Made by a program: the position numbers and the translations under genes
The notes under the pieces: model-generated
What the model was told of the DNA's origin: nothing
The model's input: the letters and a program-made list of their open reading frames with translations, nothing else
The model's database searches: none
DNA from: Triglochin maritima
Taxonomy: Eukaryota; Streptophyta; Magnoliopsida; Alismatales; Juncaginaceae
Direction: 5' to 3'
Assembly (NCBI GenBank): GCA_963682175.1
Contig: OY821772.1
Coordinates: 48,320,925 to 48,384,924 of the forward strand
DNA length: 64,000 nucleotides
Shown: piece by piece, positions 34,637 to 45,463 of the stretch
How the letters are laid out: every line of letters begins with the position of its first letter
Position numbering within the stretch: the stretch's first letter is position 1

Positions 34637-36277
34637 TCAAGCTCCTACAAGAGTAGATTTAGGTACCCAAACAACTTTGGGTCCTTGAGTGTTAGCTTTG
34701 GGAATCCACACCATTTTGGTTTTGGGAGCCCACACACTTGAGGAAGTAGACTTAACAAATAAATGCTTGCCATTTAATGTAGTATGAGATACATGGTTTT
34801 TCAATTGAACATTGTATCCTAAACCATGTTTAGCTAAGGATTGTCTTTCACTACCTAAAAGCATATCAAGCATTTTTGTTCCTTTAGTGAACATTTCTAG
34901 ATCTTTTCTTAATTGCATATTTGAAACTTTAAGATCTACATGTTCATCAACAATGAGTGTTTTACTTAGACTAGCAAGTGATGATTCATTTGATTCAAGT
35001 CTAGCAATCACCTCATTCTTTTCATTCATGATTAATTCAATTTGGCATTTGAGATCATTTATAGTTTTTCTAGCATTTTTGTTCTTTTCACAAATGATCT
35101 CATATTGTTTAACTAATTCATGAAATGCATTTTGTAGCTCAACATGTGTATATGATTCATCATTAGCATTAGAATTAGAGCTATCACTATAATAGGACTT
35201 AGTTGAGCATGAATTACTAGAACAAGAGTTAGAATCTACCTCACTTTGATCTTCAATAGCCATGAAGCATGAGTGAGCCACTTCTCTTCTACTTTGCAAG
35301 GAAGAAGACGATGATGATGGTGATGAAGAATCATCCCATGTAGCCTTGTGTGCTTCCTCCTTCCTTTCTCTTCTCTTGCTCTTCTCCTTTTCTTTTCTCC
35401 TCTCCCTTCTTTCCTTTTTCTTCTCCCCTTCTCTTCTCTCATTTTCACTCTCCTCCCTCTCTTTTTCTTTTTCTCTTTTCTCACTTCTTCTACCTCTTCT
35501 TTCATTCTTTTCTCCTTTATCCCTCTTGAGGTATTTGAAGAAGTCTTGGGCAAGGACCTCAATGTCCTCTTCTTCCACCCTCCTTGGCTCATCAAAATTT
35601 GCATGTAATACCACCACGGAGTTTTTCTTTGAAGCTTCCTTCTCTCTTCGATGACTCAATTGGAGCTCATAGGCCATGAGATTTCCAATGAGTTCCTCCA
35701 TCTTCAATTTTGAAAGATCGTGCGATTCTTCGATTGCCACGACCTTGTCTTCCCAATCGTTGCTCAATGACCGGAGGAATTTTCGAGTCATCTCTCCTTC
35801 ATTTATCCTTCTTCCAAGAATCAAAAGAGAGTTAGTGATATCGGTGAAGCGAGTGTTCATGTCGCTTATGTTCTCACCGATTTGCATAGAAAATATTTCA
35901 TATTTATGCATGAGGAGACTTATCCTAGTTTCTTTGGTTTTGCTATCACCCTCATGATGCATTTGTAACCTATGCCATATTTCATTTGCACTTTCACATC
36001 CCCTAATTCTATTGTATTCTCCCTCATTAAGGCCACAATAAAGAATATTCATAATTTTTGAATTCATTTCAATTTCTTTCATTTGAGCCCTAGATAGAGA
36101 ATCTAAATCATCTTCATTTGGGGGTATGTATGGATTTTGAATAAACTTCCAATACTTAAGGTCATTTGATATTAAAAAGATTTTCATTCTATTTTTCCAA
36201 TAATCATAATTCGACCCATTAAGCAAAGGAGGCCTTGTGGTGCATAAACCCTCTAAGTGATTAGATGTTGAAGCCAT
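34637..36277 (-). CDS. Intact copia-type Gag without zinc knuckle
   Basis: An uninterrupted 546-codon ORF from a true ATG, about 50 bases after the 5' LTR. Residues 15-45 (PPLLNGSNYDYWKNRMKIFL) are the DUF4219-like gag start. Residues about 60-210 are the UBN2/copia gag domain, including MRTF-like region KFLRSLSNDWEDKV. An extremely charged Lys/Glu/Arg stretch follows at about 250-310, then a Ser-rich segment, a coiled coil near 380-440, and a tail with repeated WVPK-type words. That tail resembles the region following the CCHC knuckle in SIRE/Maximus gags, but no CX2CX4HX4C knuckle is present. Gag forms the virus-like particle that packages element RNA. With no enzymes encoded, this protein or its RNA would have to share particles with an autonomous relative. 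Confidence 0.85.
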   Translation of the reverse strand: MASTSNHLEGLCTTRPPLLNGSNYDYWKNRMKIFLISNDLKYWKFIQNPYIPPNEDDLDSLSRAQMKEIEMNSKIMNILYCGLNEGEYNRIRGCESANEIWHRLQMHHEGDSKTKETRISLLMHKYEIFSMQIGENISDMNTRFTDITNSLLILGRRINEGEMTRKFLRSLSNDWEDKVVAIEESHDLSKLKMEELIGNLMAYELQLSHRREKEASKKNSVVVLHANFDEPRRVEEEDIEVLAQDFFKYLKRDKGEKNERRGRRSEKREKEKEREESENERREGEKKKERRERRKEKEKSKRRERKEEAHKATWDDSSSPSSSSSSLQSRREVAHSCFMAIEDQSEVDSNSCSSNSCSTKSYYSDSSNSNANDESYTHVELQNAFHELVKQYEIICEKNKNARKTINDLKCQIELIMNEKNEVIARLESNESSLASLSKTLIVDEHVDLKVSNMQLRKDLEMFTKGTKMLDMLLGSERQSLAKHGLGYNVQLKNHVSHTTLNGKHLFVKSTSSSVWAPKTKMVWIPKANTQGPKVVWVPKSTLVGA

Positions 36278-36315
36278 GCTAAAATTACGGTAAAGTAATA
36301 AAATTTAGCTAACAA

Positions 36316-36328
36316 GGCTCTGATACCA
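36316..36328 (-). other. Primer-binding site of the gag-only element
   Basis: Minus strand TGGTATCAGAGCC two bases inside the 5' LTR, matching initiator methionine tRNA. Confidence 0.9.
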
Positions 36329-36887
36329 AATGTTGGATCGTGTGGGTTATGGGTCCACTAATCACTTTTAATCTAATCCCTAATTTTCTACTTGATTAAG
36401 CAAACAAATGCGCAGCGGAATAAACAAACAAGTAGAGAAAGAAAGACAATGCAAACCACAAAAGACGCGTCGGTTTTTATAGAGGTTCGGCACCCCACCC
36501 GAGTCCTAGTCCTCTCTTGTAAGCTCCGCTCGACTCCGCGAGCTCCGCCTACGTCTTCACTAACCACTCCCCGTTCCGGGCCGGGAGAGAACGCCTTTAC
36601 ACCACAAGCAACGCGAACAACCCTCGCTTGCTTGAATTCTTCCTCTCACAATCCGAGAGGGACACTTCGGGCTTTCACCGAAGTCCTTGCTTCTTTTGAC
36701 AACACTTGTAACTGAGTGGGATTCACTCTCTAATTGAGCACACTTTGAGTAGGATGAGTATATGATCAAATGTGTGAAGTTTAGGCTTAAAGAGTGTAGA
36801 ATTGGGAGCTTTGAGGATTGAGGTTTCTCTCTAATGTATTGGGACAATTGGAGTTGGAGAGTTGTGTTAACAACAAGTCTTGATCCT

Positions 36888-36896
36888 CTATTTATA
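36888..36896 (-). promoter_or_regulatory. TATA box of the gag-only element
   Basis: TATAAATAG on the minus strand in the 5' LTR, about 95 bp downstream of the nearest palindrome; a matching copy is in the other LTR near 33112. Confidence 0.6.
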
Positions 36897-36991
36897 AGCT
36901 CCTAAGGTATTCTAGCCGTTGGGGATAGATTTGATTGGGTTTTGTGCAAGATACACAAAGCAGAAAATCGGGCTGCAAATCTGTCCAGAAC

Positions 36992-37461
36992 CGGTCGACC
37001 GAAACTAGTAAACCGGTCGACCGTTAACTTGATTTCAAAGAGAACGGTCGAACAAAAGAATATTCGGTCGGACAAACGAGCTAGAACTTAACTCTACTTA
37101 AGTGAATCGGTCGAACCAAAGTATGGGGCGGTCGACCGATAAGGGAATTCGGTTGAGACAAAGGTCAATCGGTCGAACGAGAAATGTGTCGACCGATAGC
37201 AGGGAATTTGGTTTCTGAAAAATGTTCAACCGGTCGACCGAAACAAGGTCTTCGTTCGACCGGTTACCGAATGTATTTTGGGGTTAAGTTTTGTTTTATA
37301 CGAATACGACCGTTATAGGAATACGACAAGAAAAACGGTCATATTAAAATCCGGGATCGGTCGACCGAAAAGGTAGAACCGGTCGACCGGTAGAGTTCGG
37401 TAAAATCACTGTGGAGAGTCTGTTATAAACCGGTCGAACTGAGAACTGGTTCGGTCGACCG
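36992..37461. repeat. CGGTCGACCG palindrome cluster, gag-only element, right LTR
   Basis: Same motifs and spacings as the left LTR, shifted by 3776 bp. No unit has been lost between the two copies. Confidence 0.92.
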
Positions 37462-37839
37462 GTTCACACAGGAAATCTGGGTTTAAGTTTATAAGTGATT
37501 TCCGACTAAGGTTTGGGTGATCTAATGAAGTCCAAATAATGTGAAATTTCGTGTGTGACTTCTATAGGGAACCTATTGTGTATGTGATTGGTTTTTAACT
37601 CTTGTATGCTCAATTTACACATGTTCCTAAGACTCAAAATAAAATCAAGATTACAAGTCTTCATTTAGCTTTATTACAAATCTTGACTTGATTTCCTTCC
37701 TTCCATGAGTCTTGATCACCTGTAGAGGTTAGCACATGCAATATATATGCAATGCAATATGTGTGCTACTCTACATCATCATAATTAAGATTAGGTTAAT
37801 TAAATCATCAAAACCTAGATTAAGGCCAAAAAGCCAACA

Positions 37840-40663
37840 GCTACAAATTCAGTGGTGAGGATGACTGCACATCCATCACCAAATGATTACTTATTCTGAT
37901 GAAGGGGAAGAAGCTTGGGCCCGGTAAGCTTTATATGCTTAAAGGAGAAACTGTTGTGGGTGACGCAGCTGTAGCGTCATCGTTGTCTGGTGAGGAGAAT
38001 GCCTAACTTTGGCATATGAGGTTGGGGCACATGAGCGAGGAAGACATGGCGGTGTTGAGCAAACGTGGTTTGTTTGGAAGTCAGAAAATCGGCAGTCTGG
38101 ACTTCTGTGAATTTTGTGTTTTGGGGAAGCAGAAGAGGGTTAGCTTCTCAGCAGCTAATCACACCACCAAGGCCACTTTAGATTATGTCCACTCTGATTT
38201 ATGGGGACCTTCTCAGGTTCCATCAAAAGATGGAGCTCGCTACATGCTCACATTTATTGATGATTTCTCTAGGAATACTTGGGTTTATATTCTGAAACAA
38301 AAGAGTGATGTGTTTCAGAATTTTCAGCACTAGAAGGTTATGATTGAGAATCAAACATGAAAGAAAATTAAGGTTCTTAGGACGGATAATGGTTTGGAGT
38401 TTTGTTCCTCAGAGTTTAACGATTTCTGCAATGATGAAGGAATCGTAAGACACTGAACCGTACGTCACACACCACAACAGAACGGAGTAGCGGAACATCT
38501 GAATTGAACTCTCTTGGAGAGAGCTAGATGTATGCTTCTGAATGCTGACCTGACTAAGGATTTTTGGGCAGAAGCAGTGTGTACCGCTTGATATTTGGTG
38601 AACCGTTCTCCTCACACTGTTTTGGACATGAGAACACCGGAAGAAGTTTGGACAGGTGGAGCTTCAGATCTGTTCAAGTTGAGAGTCTTCGGTTGTCCAG
38701 CGTACGCACATGTAGATCAAGGAAAATTGAATGCTCGGTCATTGAAGTGTATATTCCTTGTCTATGATTTGGGTGTGAAGGGTTATCGATTGTGGTGCAA
38801 GGAATTTAAGAAGCTCATGGTTGAAAGAAATGTTGTCTTTAATGAGCTTGTTATATTACCTTCCAGGAAAGACACTGTTATTTCTACTCATGTGTCAAGT
38901 GGGACTCCAGTTCAGGTGGAGCCACCGGTAGTGAATGTTGATGAGGATACCGGTGTGACACAAGGAGAGAGTTCGAAATCTGAGAAAGATGAAGATTATT
39001 TGTTGGCAAGGGACAGAGCGAGGCGGCTGACCAAGAAACCCGTAGATATGCCGAATCAGTCCTTGCATATGCTCTTAGTGCAGCTAAAGATATTGGAACA
39101 TCTGGTGAGCCGAGCAAGTATTTAGAGGCAGTTTTGGCACCCGATTCAGCTGCTTGGGTGGGTGCAATGAATGAAGAGATGGAGTCTCTTCATAAGAACC
39201 AAACTTGGAAGTTGGTAGAAGTTCCAAAAGGAAAAAGGACCGTTAGCTGCAAATGGGTCTTCAAGAAGAAAATCGAGGGTCTTTCAGATGTGAGATACAA
39301 AGCTCGATTGGTTGCTCGTGGTTTTAGTCAGGTGGAGCTTGTGGATTATAGCGATATTTTTTCACCCGTTGTGAAGCATACTTCTATTCGTGTTTTGTTG
39401 AGTTTGGTTGCAATTCATGATTTAGAGTTAGAGCAACTAGATGTGAAGACCACCTTCCAACATGGAGAATTAAAGGAGCAAATTTACATGTCCCAACCGG
39501 AGGGCTTTGTGGTCGAGGGTAAAGAAAATCAGGTCTGTTTGCTGAGAAAGTCGCTTTATGGGTTAAAGCAGTCGCCTCGACAATGGTATAAAAGATTTAA
39601 TTCTTTTATAGTTGGACATGGGTACAACATGTCCTAGTATGACTCCTGCGTTTACCAAAATGTATTTCCCGATGTCTCTCTTATTTTGTTATTAATCTAT
39701 GTAGATGATATGTTGGTAGCAGCTAAGGACAAGTCTAAAGTTTCTGAGCTTAAAGAATTATTGAAGGTTGAGTTCGAGATGAAGGATCTCGGTTCAGCGA
39801 AGAGGATTCTAGGTATGAAGATACATCACGATCGTACATGCAAGAGTTTGTTTCTCTCCCAGCAGCAATATATTGAGAAAGTCTTGCATCGTTTTGGCAT
39901 AGAGGATGTCAAGTCTGAAAGAATTCCTCTCGCCGCACATTTTAAGCTCTCGGTAGACTTGTGTCCCAAGAAGGAGGAGGATAAGGCATACATGTCACGT
40001 GTGCCTTATACTAGTGCAGTTGACAGTTTGATGTATGTTATGATATGCACTCGTCCAGATATAGCTCAGGCAGTCAGTGTGGTGAGCCGCTATATGTCGA
40101 ATCCAGGAAAAGAGCATTGGTCAGTTGTGAAGTGGATTCTCAGGTATCTAAAAGGTACAACTAAGTTATCTCTGAAATTTGGTCGATCTTCGTATTCATT
40201 AATGGGGTTTGTTGATGCCGATTACGCGGGAGACCGCGATAAACGAAGATCTATGACTGGTTATGTGTTCACTGTTGGGAGCACGACTATTAGTTGGAAA
40301 GCGACGTTGCAACACACTGTTACTTTGTCTACAACGAAGGCAGAGTATATGGCAGCGACCGAGGGTATAAAGGAAGCTCTTTGGCTGAAATGTTTATTTG
40401 GAGAGCTTATTCCAGGTCAGAATACAGTGGTTGTTTATTGTGATAGTCAGAGTACCATTAATTTGACGAATGATCAGATGTATCACGAGAGGACGAAGCA
40501 TATCGACGCTCGTTATCACTTCATTCGGAAAATTGTTGCTGAAGGAGGTGTGGTGGTGAAGAAGATGGGCACTGAAGATAATCCGGTTGATATGTTGGCG
40601 AAGCCAGTTATTTCAACTAAGTTCATGGTATGTGTGAACTTGGTTGATTTGAGTTCCGAGTAG
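37840..40663 (+). pseudogene. Copia integrase, reverse transcriptase and RNase H region (3' part of polyprotein)
   Basis: The interrupted frame resumes right after the GCTAC duplication. A GAG-pre-integrase segment (WHMRLGHMSEEDM, with CEFC) is followed by the integrase core (HSDLWGPS, IDDFSRNTWVYI, LRTDNGLEF) with several stops between 37880 and 38590. A frameshift lies near 39070-39130. The reverse transcriptase runs 39134-39637 (CKWVFKKK, YKARLVARGFSQ, SLYGLKQSPRQWYKRF), has a TAG near 39636, and resumes with the active site YVDDM at about 39698. RNase H follows (DADYAGDRDKRRSMTGYVF, STTKAEYMA, CDSQSTINL), where STTK replaces the usual STTE, and ends at 40663. Copia domain order is complete but the protein cannot be made. 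Confidence 0.9.
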
Positions 40664-40745
40664 GTGGAGCTAAGACGACGACACAATGAGGAAGGAAGTG
40701 TTCCTTCAAAGATTTCCAGGGGCTATTCAGGGTAAAGGTTGAGAT

Positions 40746-41588
40746 TGTTGTTGTTTACCTTGAATATGTGTTTAAAGTATACGTGCAGGAAAACAGACAT
40801 TCGGTCGACCAGATGTGTGTTCTGATTAGTCCAGCAGAAGTGCTTGTCCATTTTCGGTCGACCGGAATCTAGGATTCGGTCGACCGGGCACAAAATAGGA
40901 GTTGGGCAAAAGTGTCTGTCGGTTTTCGGTCGACCGAAATCTAGGATTCGGTCGACCGGGAACATACGAGGAGCTAGGAGAAAAGTGTCTGTTGATTTTC
41001 GGTCGACCGGAACTTAAGTGTACGGTCGACCGAGTATGCACTCGAGCAAGCCAGAAAAGTTACTGTCGCTTTTCGGTCGACCGGTACTTTAGTTTCGGTC
41101 GACCGGTAAAAGCTGGTTTGCGATACGGTTAGAGGTCGTTCGGTCGACCGTTTAACCCAGTTTCTGCCCACGTTTTGCATATTTCTCCACACGATTTTTG
41201 TGCAACTTATACTTGTTTTGGCCTCATATATAAATGCAATTTCGTCCCCTTTGTAATAGGAGAACAATTAGATTGTTTGTGATTGTCCACTTTGCATTCT
41301 TGAGAGAAAAGAGAGAGAGCATCCTTGTGATTCGGTGTGAGAATTTGAGTCGGGTGTTTTGTCGGTTCGTTCGCGTCTCCTGTAAACATCTCTTTGTAAT
41401 ACGTTTCTCTATAGTGGATTTGGAGTTGTGTCGTCCGTGGTTTTTCCCGTATTGGGTTTCCACGTTAATTAATCTTGCGTATTTTGTGTTGTTTGGATTT
41501 TGGATTTGCGTTTTGTTCTCAAGTTTAGCCAATTGAATTTGCTATTTCTATTCCGCTGTGTATTTGAGATTGATTTTAATTGCTAACA
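40746..41588 (+). repeat. Copia 3' LTR
   Basis: 843 bp. A purine-rich stretch before it (AGGGTAAAGGTTGAGA, 40728-40744) may serve as the polypurine tract. It keeps more intact palindrome units than the 5' LTR. Confidence 0.93.
40802..41150. repeat. CGGTCGACCG doublet array with about 73-bp period, copia 3' LTR
   Basis: Perfect motifs start at 40855 and 40877, 40927 and 40949, 41000 and 41023, 41074 and 41096, with a single at 41141 and a variant at 40802. Within doublets the spacing is 22, 22, 23 and 22 bp; between doublets 72, 73 and 74 bp. Repeat units also share AAAAGTGTCTGT-like spacer words. Confidence 0.93.
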
Positions 41589-41593
41589 TATTG

Positions 41594-43885
41594 TAACATC
41601 AAGAGATATTGTTATGTGCATATCTGTAAGACTGTAAGTAGATGCTTGAAGAATATTTGCCGTCTTTGCTTGTAAAATATGAGCACTCATCTTATGTACA
41701 TTTTTTCGCAGGCTTGTCCATGAATAACTGTGCTCCTGTTGTAAAGATATAAATTTATAACTATATTCATCTAACCATTGAGATATAATCACCCGTCCAA
41801 AAAGACATGATTTATTGTTAGGAAAATAACAAGAAGAAATTGCTGGGTTTTTTTTTTGAAAATAAAATACCTAATTCTTTTGCTGGTAGCTGGACCTCTT
41901 AGGGTTTAGGGGAAAGTTAAAAGCGCATTACCCAGAGCAGAAAACTCCACACACCACCTTACCTTCTCCCCTGCAATCATCTGCCATAAAGCCTCCACCA
42001 CCTTTCCCTAGATCTTCTGTCCCATTCTCCCACTCACTCCTTTCTTTTTCCTTCTTCCTTTTTTTACTACAACCAAAAACTTCTTCTACGTAATCCGTTG
42101 AACTCTCCCTAAACAATACCATATATTCCTCTGGCCTGCCTCGGTCTTTGATTCTATATTTCAACCATCATCCACCACAATTCCATATTTTAATATATTT
42201 ACTGACTATTCGATTTAATTAATTATCAGGCTGTCTAGTCCATCTAATTTTTTTGTTATGATCAAATACAGTATCATTAGAAGTACATTAAGTTGGTTAA
42301 TTATATGACTGTCAACAGCTATATGTATTTGGAACTTTCTCTTATCGCGGTGGGGGGTGGAATAGTTGTAAATGGTAGAAACTTGTGGAAGAAAGATGAC
42401 ATGGTTTAAACATGTCTCTATCTCCACAACCTTCCAATAATGGGCAGCATTGTACACTGAACTTGAGCTGGAATTTTAGTTACAGACTTGAAAATTTTCA
42501 AACCTGTGAGTTCATATTTTGTTTTTGGTTTATCTGATGCAAGGTTTCTGAAGCTGAAAGGGAAACTTACCGACAAACAAATTTTCAATTTGGTGGCACC
42601 TAATTATATGGTCCAACTAAAGGGATTCTGAGTGGTCCATGATCTAAATGATTACAGTACTACATATATTAGATTACAAAACCTCTTGCTTGGCATCTTT
42701 TGATCCAATGTAATGATCAATTTACAACATACAAATATACGACAATTCAACATCTGAGATAGGAGTTACAACTTACAAGTATGACATAACAGTGTATTTG
42801 ATTAGTACATCATTAATTTATTTGACAACATGTTGCCCTATGATGTTTATCAATGGTGAGATGAGTGAAAATAATATGTAACATAACTTAAATAGCAAGC
42901 AATACAGTCAAGTACGATCCAAGGGGTCCAATATTATTATACTATAAATACATACTAGCTTATCCAATAAAGAAAACAAACCACCAACCGAGCTAAACCT
43001 GGATTGAAAGATGGATTGTATTTGAAACAAACGACAGCATTCAAGTGGACAATATGGTATTGTCAATCAACATGAAATCTTAGGCGTGATCTACTGTTGT
43101 TTTTATCCATGGACTGTTGTTGGAAGAGTTTATGAGATTTAAATTTGAGATTAGATGTACCTTTTAAGTTCATGACAATAACGAAACTAAGATACATTTG
43201 GCTTACTATTTAGATTTATATGCCCCTTATCCTCTTATGTACATGTATATTTTTTGTCTCCATACAAATTAATTTCCCTACACCTGGCTTTTTGTACGTG
43301 ATACTTTTTTGGAAGTCTTTGATGATCTATGCAATGACAACACGTAAGTTTATAAAAACCTTTATAATGATAAGACCCTAAGGCCGATTTGCATGAAAGA
43401 TGATAATTGTGATTATATATGATCTTTACAACAAAAAGAGTATGGATGATTATCTTGCTTAAAGTATGAGCATGCAAGATCCATGTTTCCTGTGTCCCAT
43501 TCCGTTCATGGAATCAGGGTAAAATTAAAAGGAAAAAAAATCCTAAGTAATAATTATAGGAGTAATCTTAGGAGAGCAATAATTACTTTTCCTAAATTTA
43601 GTATGTCAAGAGAAAAAATTCATGGAGTAATATTTTCAAAACTTGAGAAAACTCAATCCGACTGGACAAAATTAATACAAATAGGGTGGCATTTCGTTTT
43701 TTGTCGTCCTACAATATATTTATGCTAAATAGATGTATTAGAACCGAAAAAAGAAAATAAAATAAAAATCCCATAAGTTTTACCCACCGGAGGTGGAGGG
43801 GAATGTATTATCCCCGGAGGTAACAGATTCCCCTGCCCTATTCTTTTTTGCTCGTTCTAAACATTCTTAAAGGGATGAAAAGTTA
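41594..43885. other. Intergenic stretch, no gene supported
   Basis: AT-rich. A minus-strand open frame at 41928-42164 is Lys/Glu-rich, has no ATG start and resembles nothing I know. The sequence left of 30582 and right of 41593 would have been contiguous before the copia insertion. Confidence 0.4.
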
Positions 43886-43890
43886 CTTCC

Positions 43891-44120
43891 TGTTGAGAAT
43901 TCCAAAGGTTTTGTGGATGATTCATATTCTTTAACCCCCAATAGTTTAAGTAGATTTTATTCTTATTAATATGGTGTAATTCCATTTATTTTGGTTGTAA
44001 CCCCTACTACATCCTCGCCTTATATATAGGGGACTATTGTACGTATTTGGTGATAAGAAAAGAAAATACATATCTCTATTCTCTCCAACATTTTTTCTTT
44101 AGATTGTTTGTTCTACAACA
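43891..44120 (+). mobile_element. Short solo LTR (230 bp)
   Basis: TGTTGAGAATTCC to TTCTACAACA with a perfect 5-bp duplication CTTCC at 43886-43890 and 44121-44125. A TATA box (TTATATATAGG) near 44020 is followed by a start-site-like region. Unrelated to the other LTRs here and without the palindrome motif. A TRIM or a small copia family are both possible. Confidence 0.8.
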
Positions 44121-44941
44121 CTTCCTTAATTTTTCACCCCCTAATACACCCATATCAAGCATACCCTGAGGTAATAGTAAGTGGTTATCAGCATTTAACC
44201 ACTCGCCCTCCTGTGGTCCCTTAGCTGGATTATCTACTTCTTAACGAAGAATCATTAGTTAATACCAGGACAATCCAAACTAAACACAATTGACTAGTTG
44301 TTCTTTCTATAATTGATTCGTCAAAAGAAGAGCCCACTTAACAACTAGCGATAATTGATCTTATAAATATTTTTCTACTAAACTTTGCTCCCTTGACATT
44401 TTTGTGGAATTTTTTTTCCGGAGTGTTATAATTAAAGCTATTGGGGTTCGATTTCTCAACTCGGTAATTGGGTAAATTAGGATTGTTATGGAATCGAATC
44501 AAATCCCAAAATATGCAGTGGAACGAAAATAGCAAACCTAATGGATAAAGAAACCACAATTGCAAATTCACAAACACCAAACCTTGCAAAACACGCAAGA
44601 ACACAAGATTTAACGTGGAAACTCAATGCGGGAAAAACCACGGACGACAACCTCAATCTACTATAGAGAAACGTATTACAAGAGAAGCTTACAGAACACA
44701 CAACCAACCAGTGAGAATCCCCGACTGAATTTGCTCATACCAAATCCACAAGAATGATCTTTCTCTTTCTCTCAAGAATGCAAAGTAGACAATAGTAATT
44801 AGGATTTTGTAAGGTATGTTAGGGTTTTTTTTATTACAAAGGGTTACAAAATTGTCTTTATATACTAGGTCAAAACAAGTATTATTTGCACTAAAATAGG
44901 GTGGAGAAAAGTGCAGAATGTGGGAAAAATTAACCGAACAG

Positions 44942-45089
44942 TCGACCGAAACTTAAGTTGTAGCACAATCTGGAACTGCATTTGGTCGACCGTTGAGCTC
45001 CCTCGGTCGATCGGAAACTTCCAGGCACTTTTCTTGGACCTCCAAATGCACAACCGGTCGACCGAATAAGTCATATCGTTCGACCGAAA
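44942..45089. repeat. CGGTCGACCG motif cluster, copia solo LTR
   Basis: Motifs near 44938, 44982, 45004, 45055 and 45077 include decayed forms (TGGTCGACCG, CGGTCGATCG). Pair spacings are 22 bp (44982 to 45004, 45055 to 45077). The order relative to the TATA box is as in the full element. Confidence 0.85.
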
Positions 45090-45154
45090 ACTTCCCGACA
45101 CTTCCTGGACGAGACAAAGCGCACACTCAGTCGACTGGAAACTTCTGGGGCCCT

Positions 45155-45337
45155 CCTGCCGTCGAAAGTCGGCGGGTGCTGACGCATGAACCGATCGTGC
45201 TCAGCTCCCACTCCGCCCTGGGCGCTCTGAGCTGCCTGACGCTCCAGAAACTCACCCAACCTGTCCCAATGAGCACCAGATGTGTCGTCACTGGAAGTAC
45301 GATCGCGTGTAGAACTCCTCACGCGCTTAGGTGTCAT
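45155..45337 (-). pseudogene. Gypsy gag, N-terminal fragment
   Basis: From the ATG at 45337: MTPKRVRSSTRD, WDRLGEFLERQA and DRFMRQHPPTFDG. The last is a familiar start of the plant gypsy retrotransposon gag domain. Truncated right after this motif. Confidence 0.7.
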
Positions 45338-45448
45338 CTGATAAGAGAATCAATCACAACTTCAGCCATGTATGCATGCTAAAAGATAAAATGCATGAAT
45401 CCTATTACTACAAGGGTGATTTCATTGGGAACCGCATAGGAATCGACC

Positions 45449-45460
45449 GCTCTGATACCA
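45449..45460 (-). other. Gypsy primer-binding site
   Basis: Minus strand TGGTATCAGAGC three bases inside the LTR, again matching initiator methionine tRNA. Confidence 0.85.
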
Positions 45461-45463
45461 AGT

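Larger units (their letters stand above)
32555..37839 (-). mobile_element. Gag-only (TR-GAG-like) LTR retrotransposon nested antisense in the copia pol
   Basis: Flanked by the perfect 5-bp duplication GCTAC at 32550-32554 and 37840-37844. The LTRs at 32555-34064 and 36331-37839 both run TGTTGG to CCAACA. They differ, by my reading, by one substitution near 32591 and one base in a T run near 34020. In element orientation (minus) the order is 5' LTR, primer-binding site, one long gag ORF, a polypurine tract, 3' LTR. There is no protease, integrase, reverse transcriptase or RNase H. Movement must have depended on enzymes from another element. The near-identical LTRs mark it as the youngest insertion here. 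Confidence 0.93.
36331..37839 (-). repeat. 5' LTR of the gag-only element
   Basis: 1509 bp. In element orientation the palindrome cluster (37461 down to 36992) comes first, and about 95 bp later the TATA box. Confidence 0.93.
30587..41588 (+). mobile_element. Ty1/copia LTR retrotransposon, defective, with a nested element
   Basis: A complete insertion, flanked by the perfect 5-bp duplication TATTG at 30582-30586 and 41589-41593. The LTRs run 30587-31405 and 40746-41588, both from TGTTGTTGTTTACC to TAACA. The primer-binding site follows the first LTR. The internal order is gag, protease, integrase, reverse transcriptase, RNase H, the copia order. At least eight in-frame stops and a frameshift kill the polyprotein. 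A second element of 5285 bp is inserted at 32555-37839. Without it, this copia would be about 5.7 kb. Confidence 0.93.

Noticed and set aside
35346..35654. Plus-strand open frames rich in Leu, Phe and Ser
   Set aside because: They are the reverse complement of the Lys/Glu/Arg-rich block of the gag ORF at 34637-36277.
41928..42164. Minus-strand Lys/Glu-rich frame of 78 codons
   Set aside because: No ATG start, low-complexity composition and no recognised motif.
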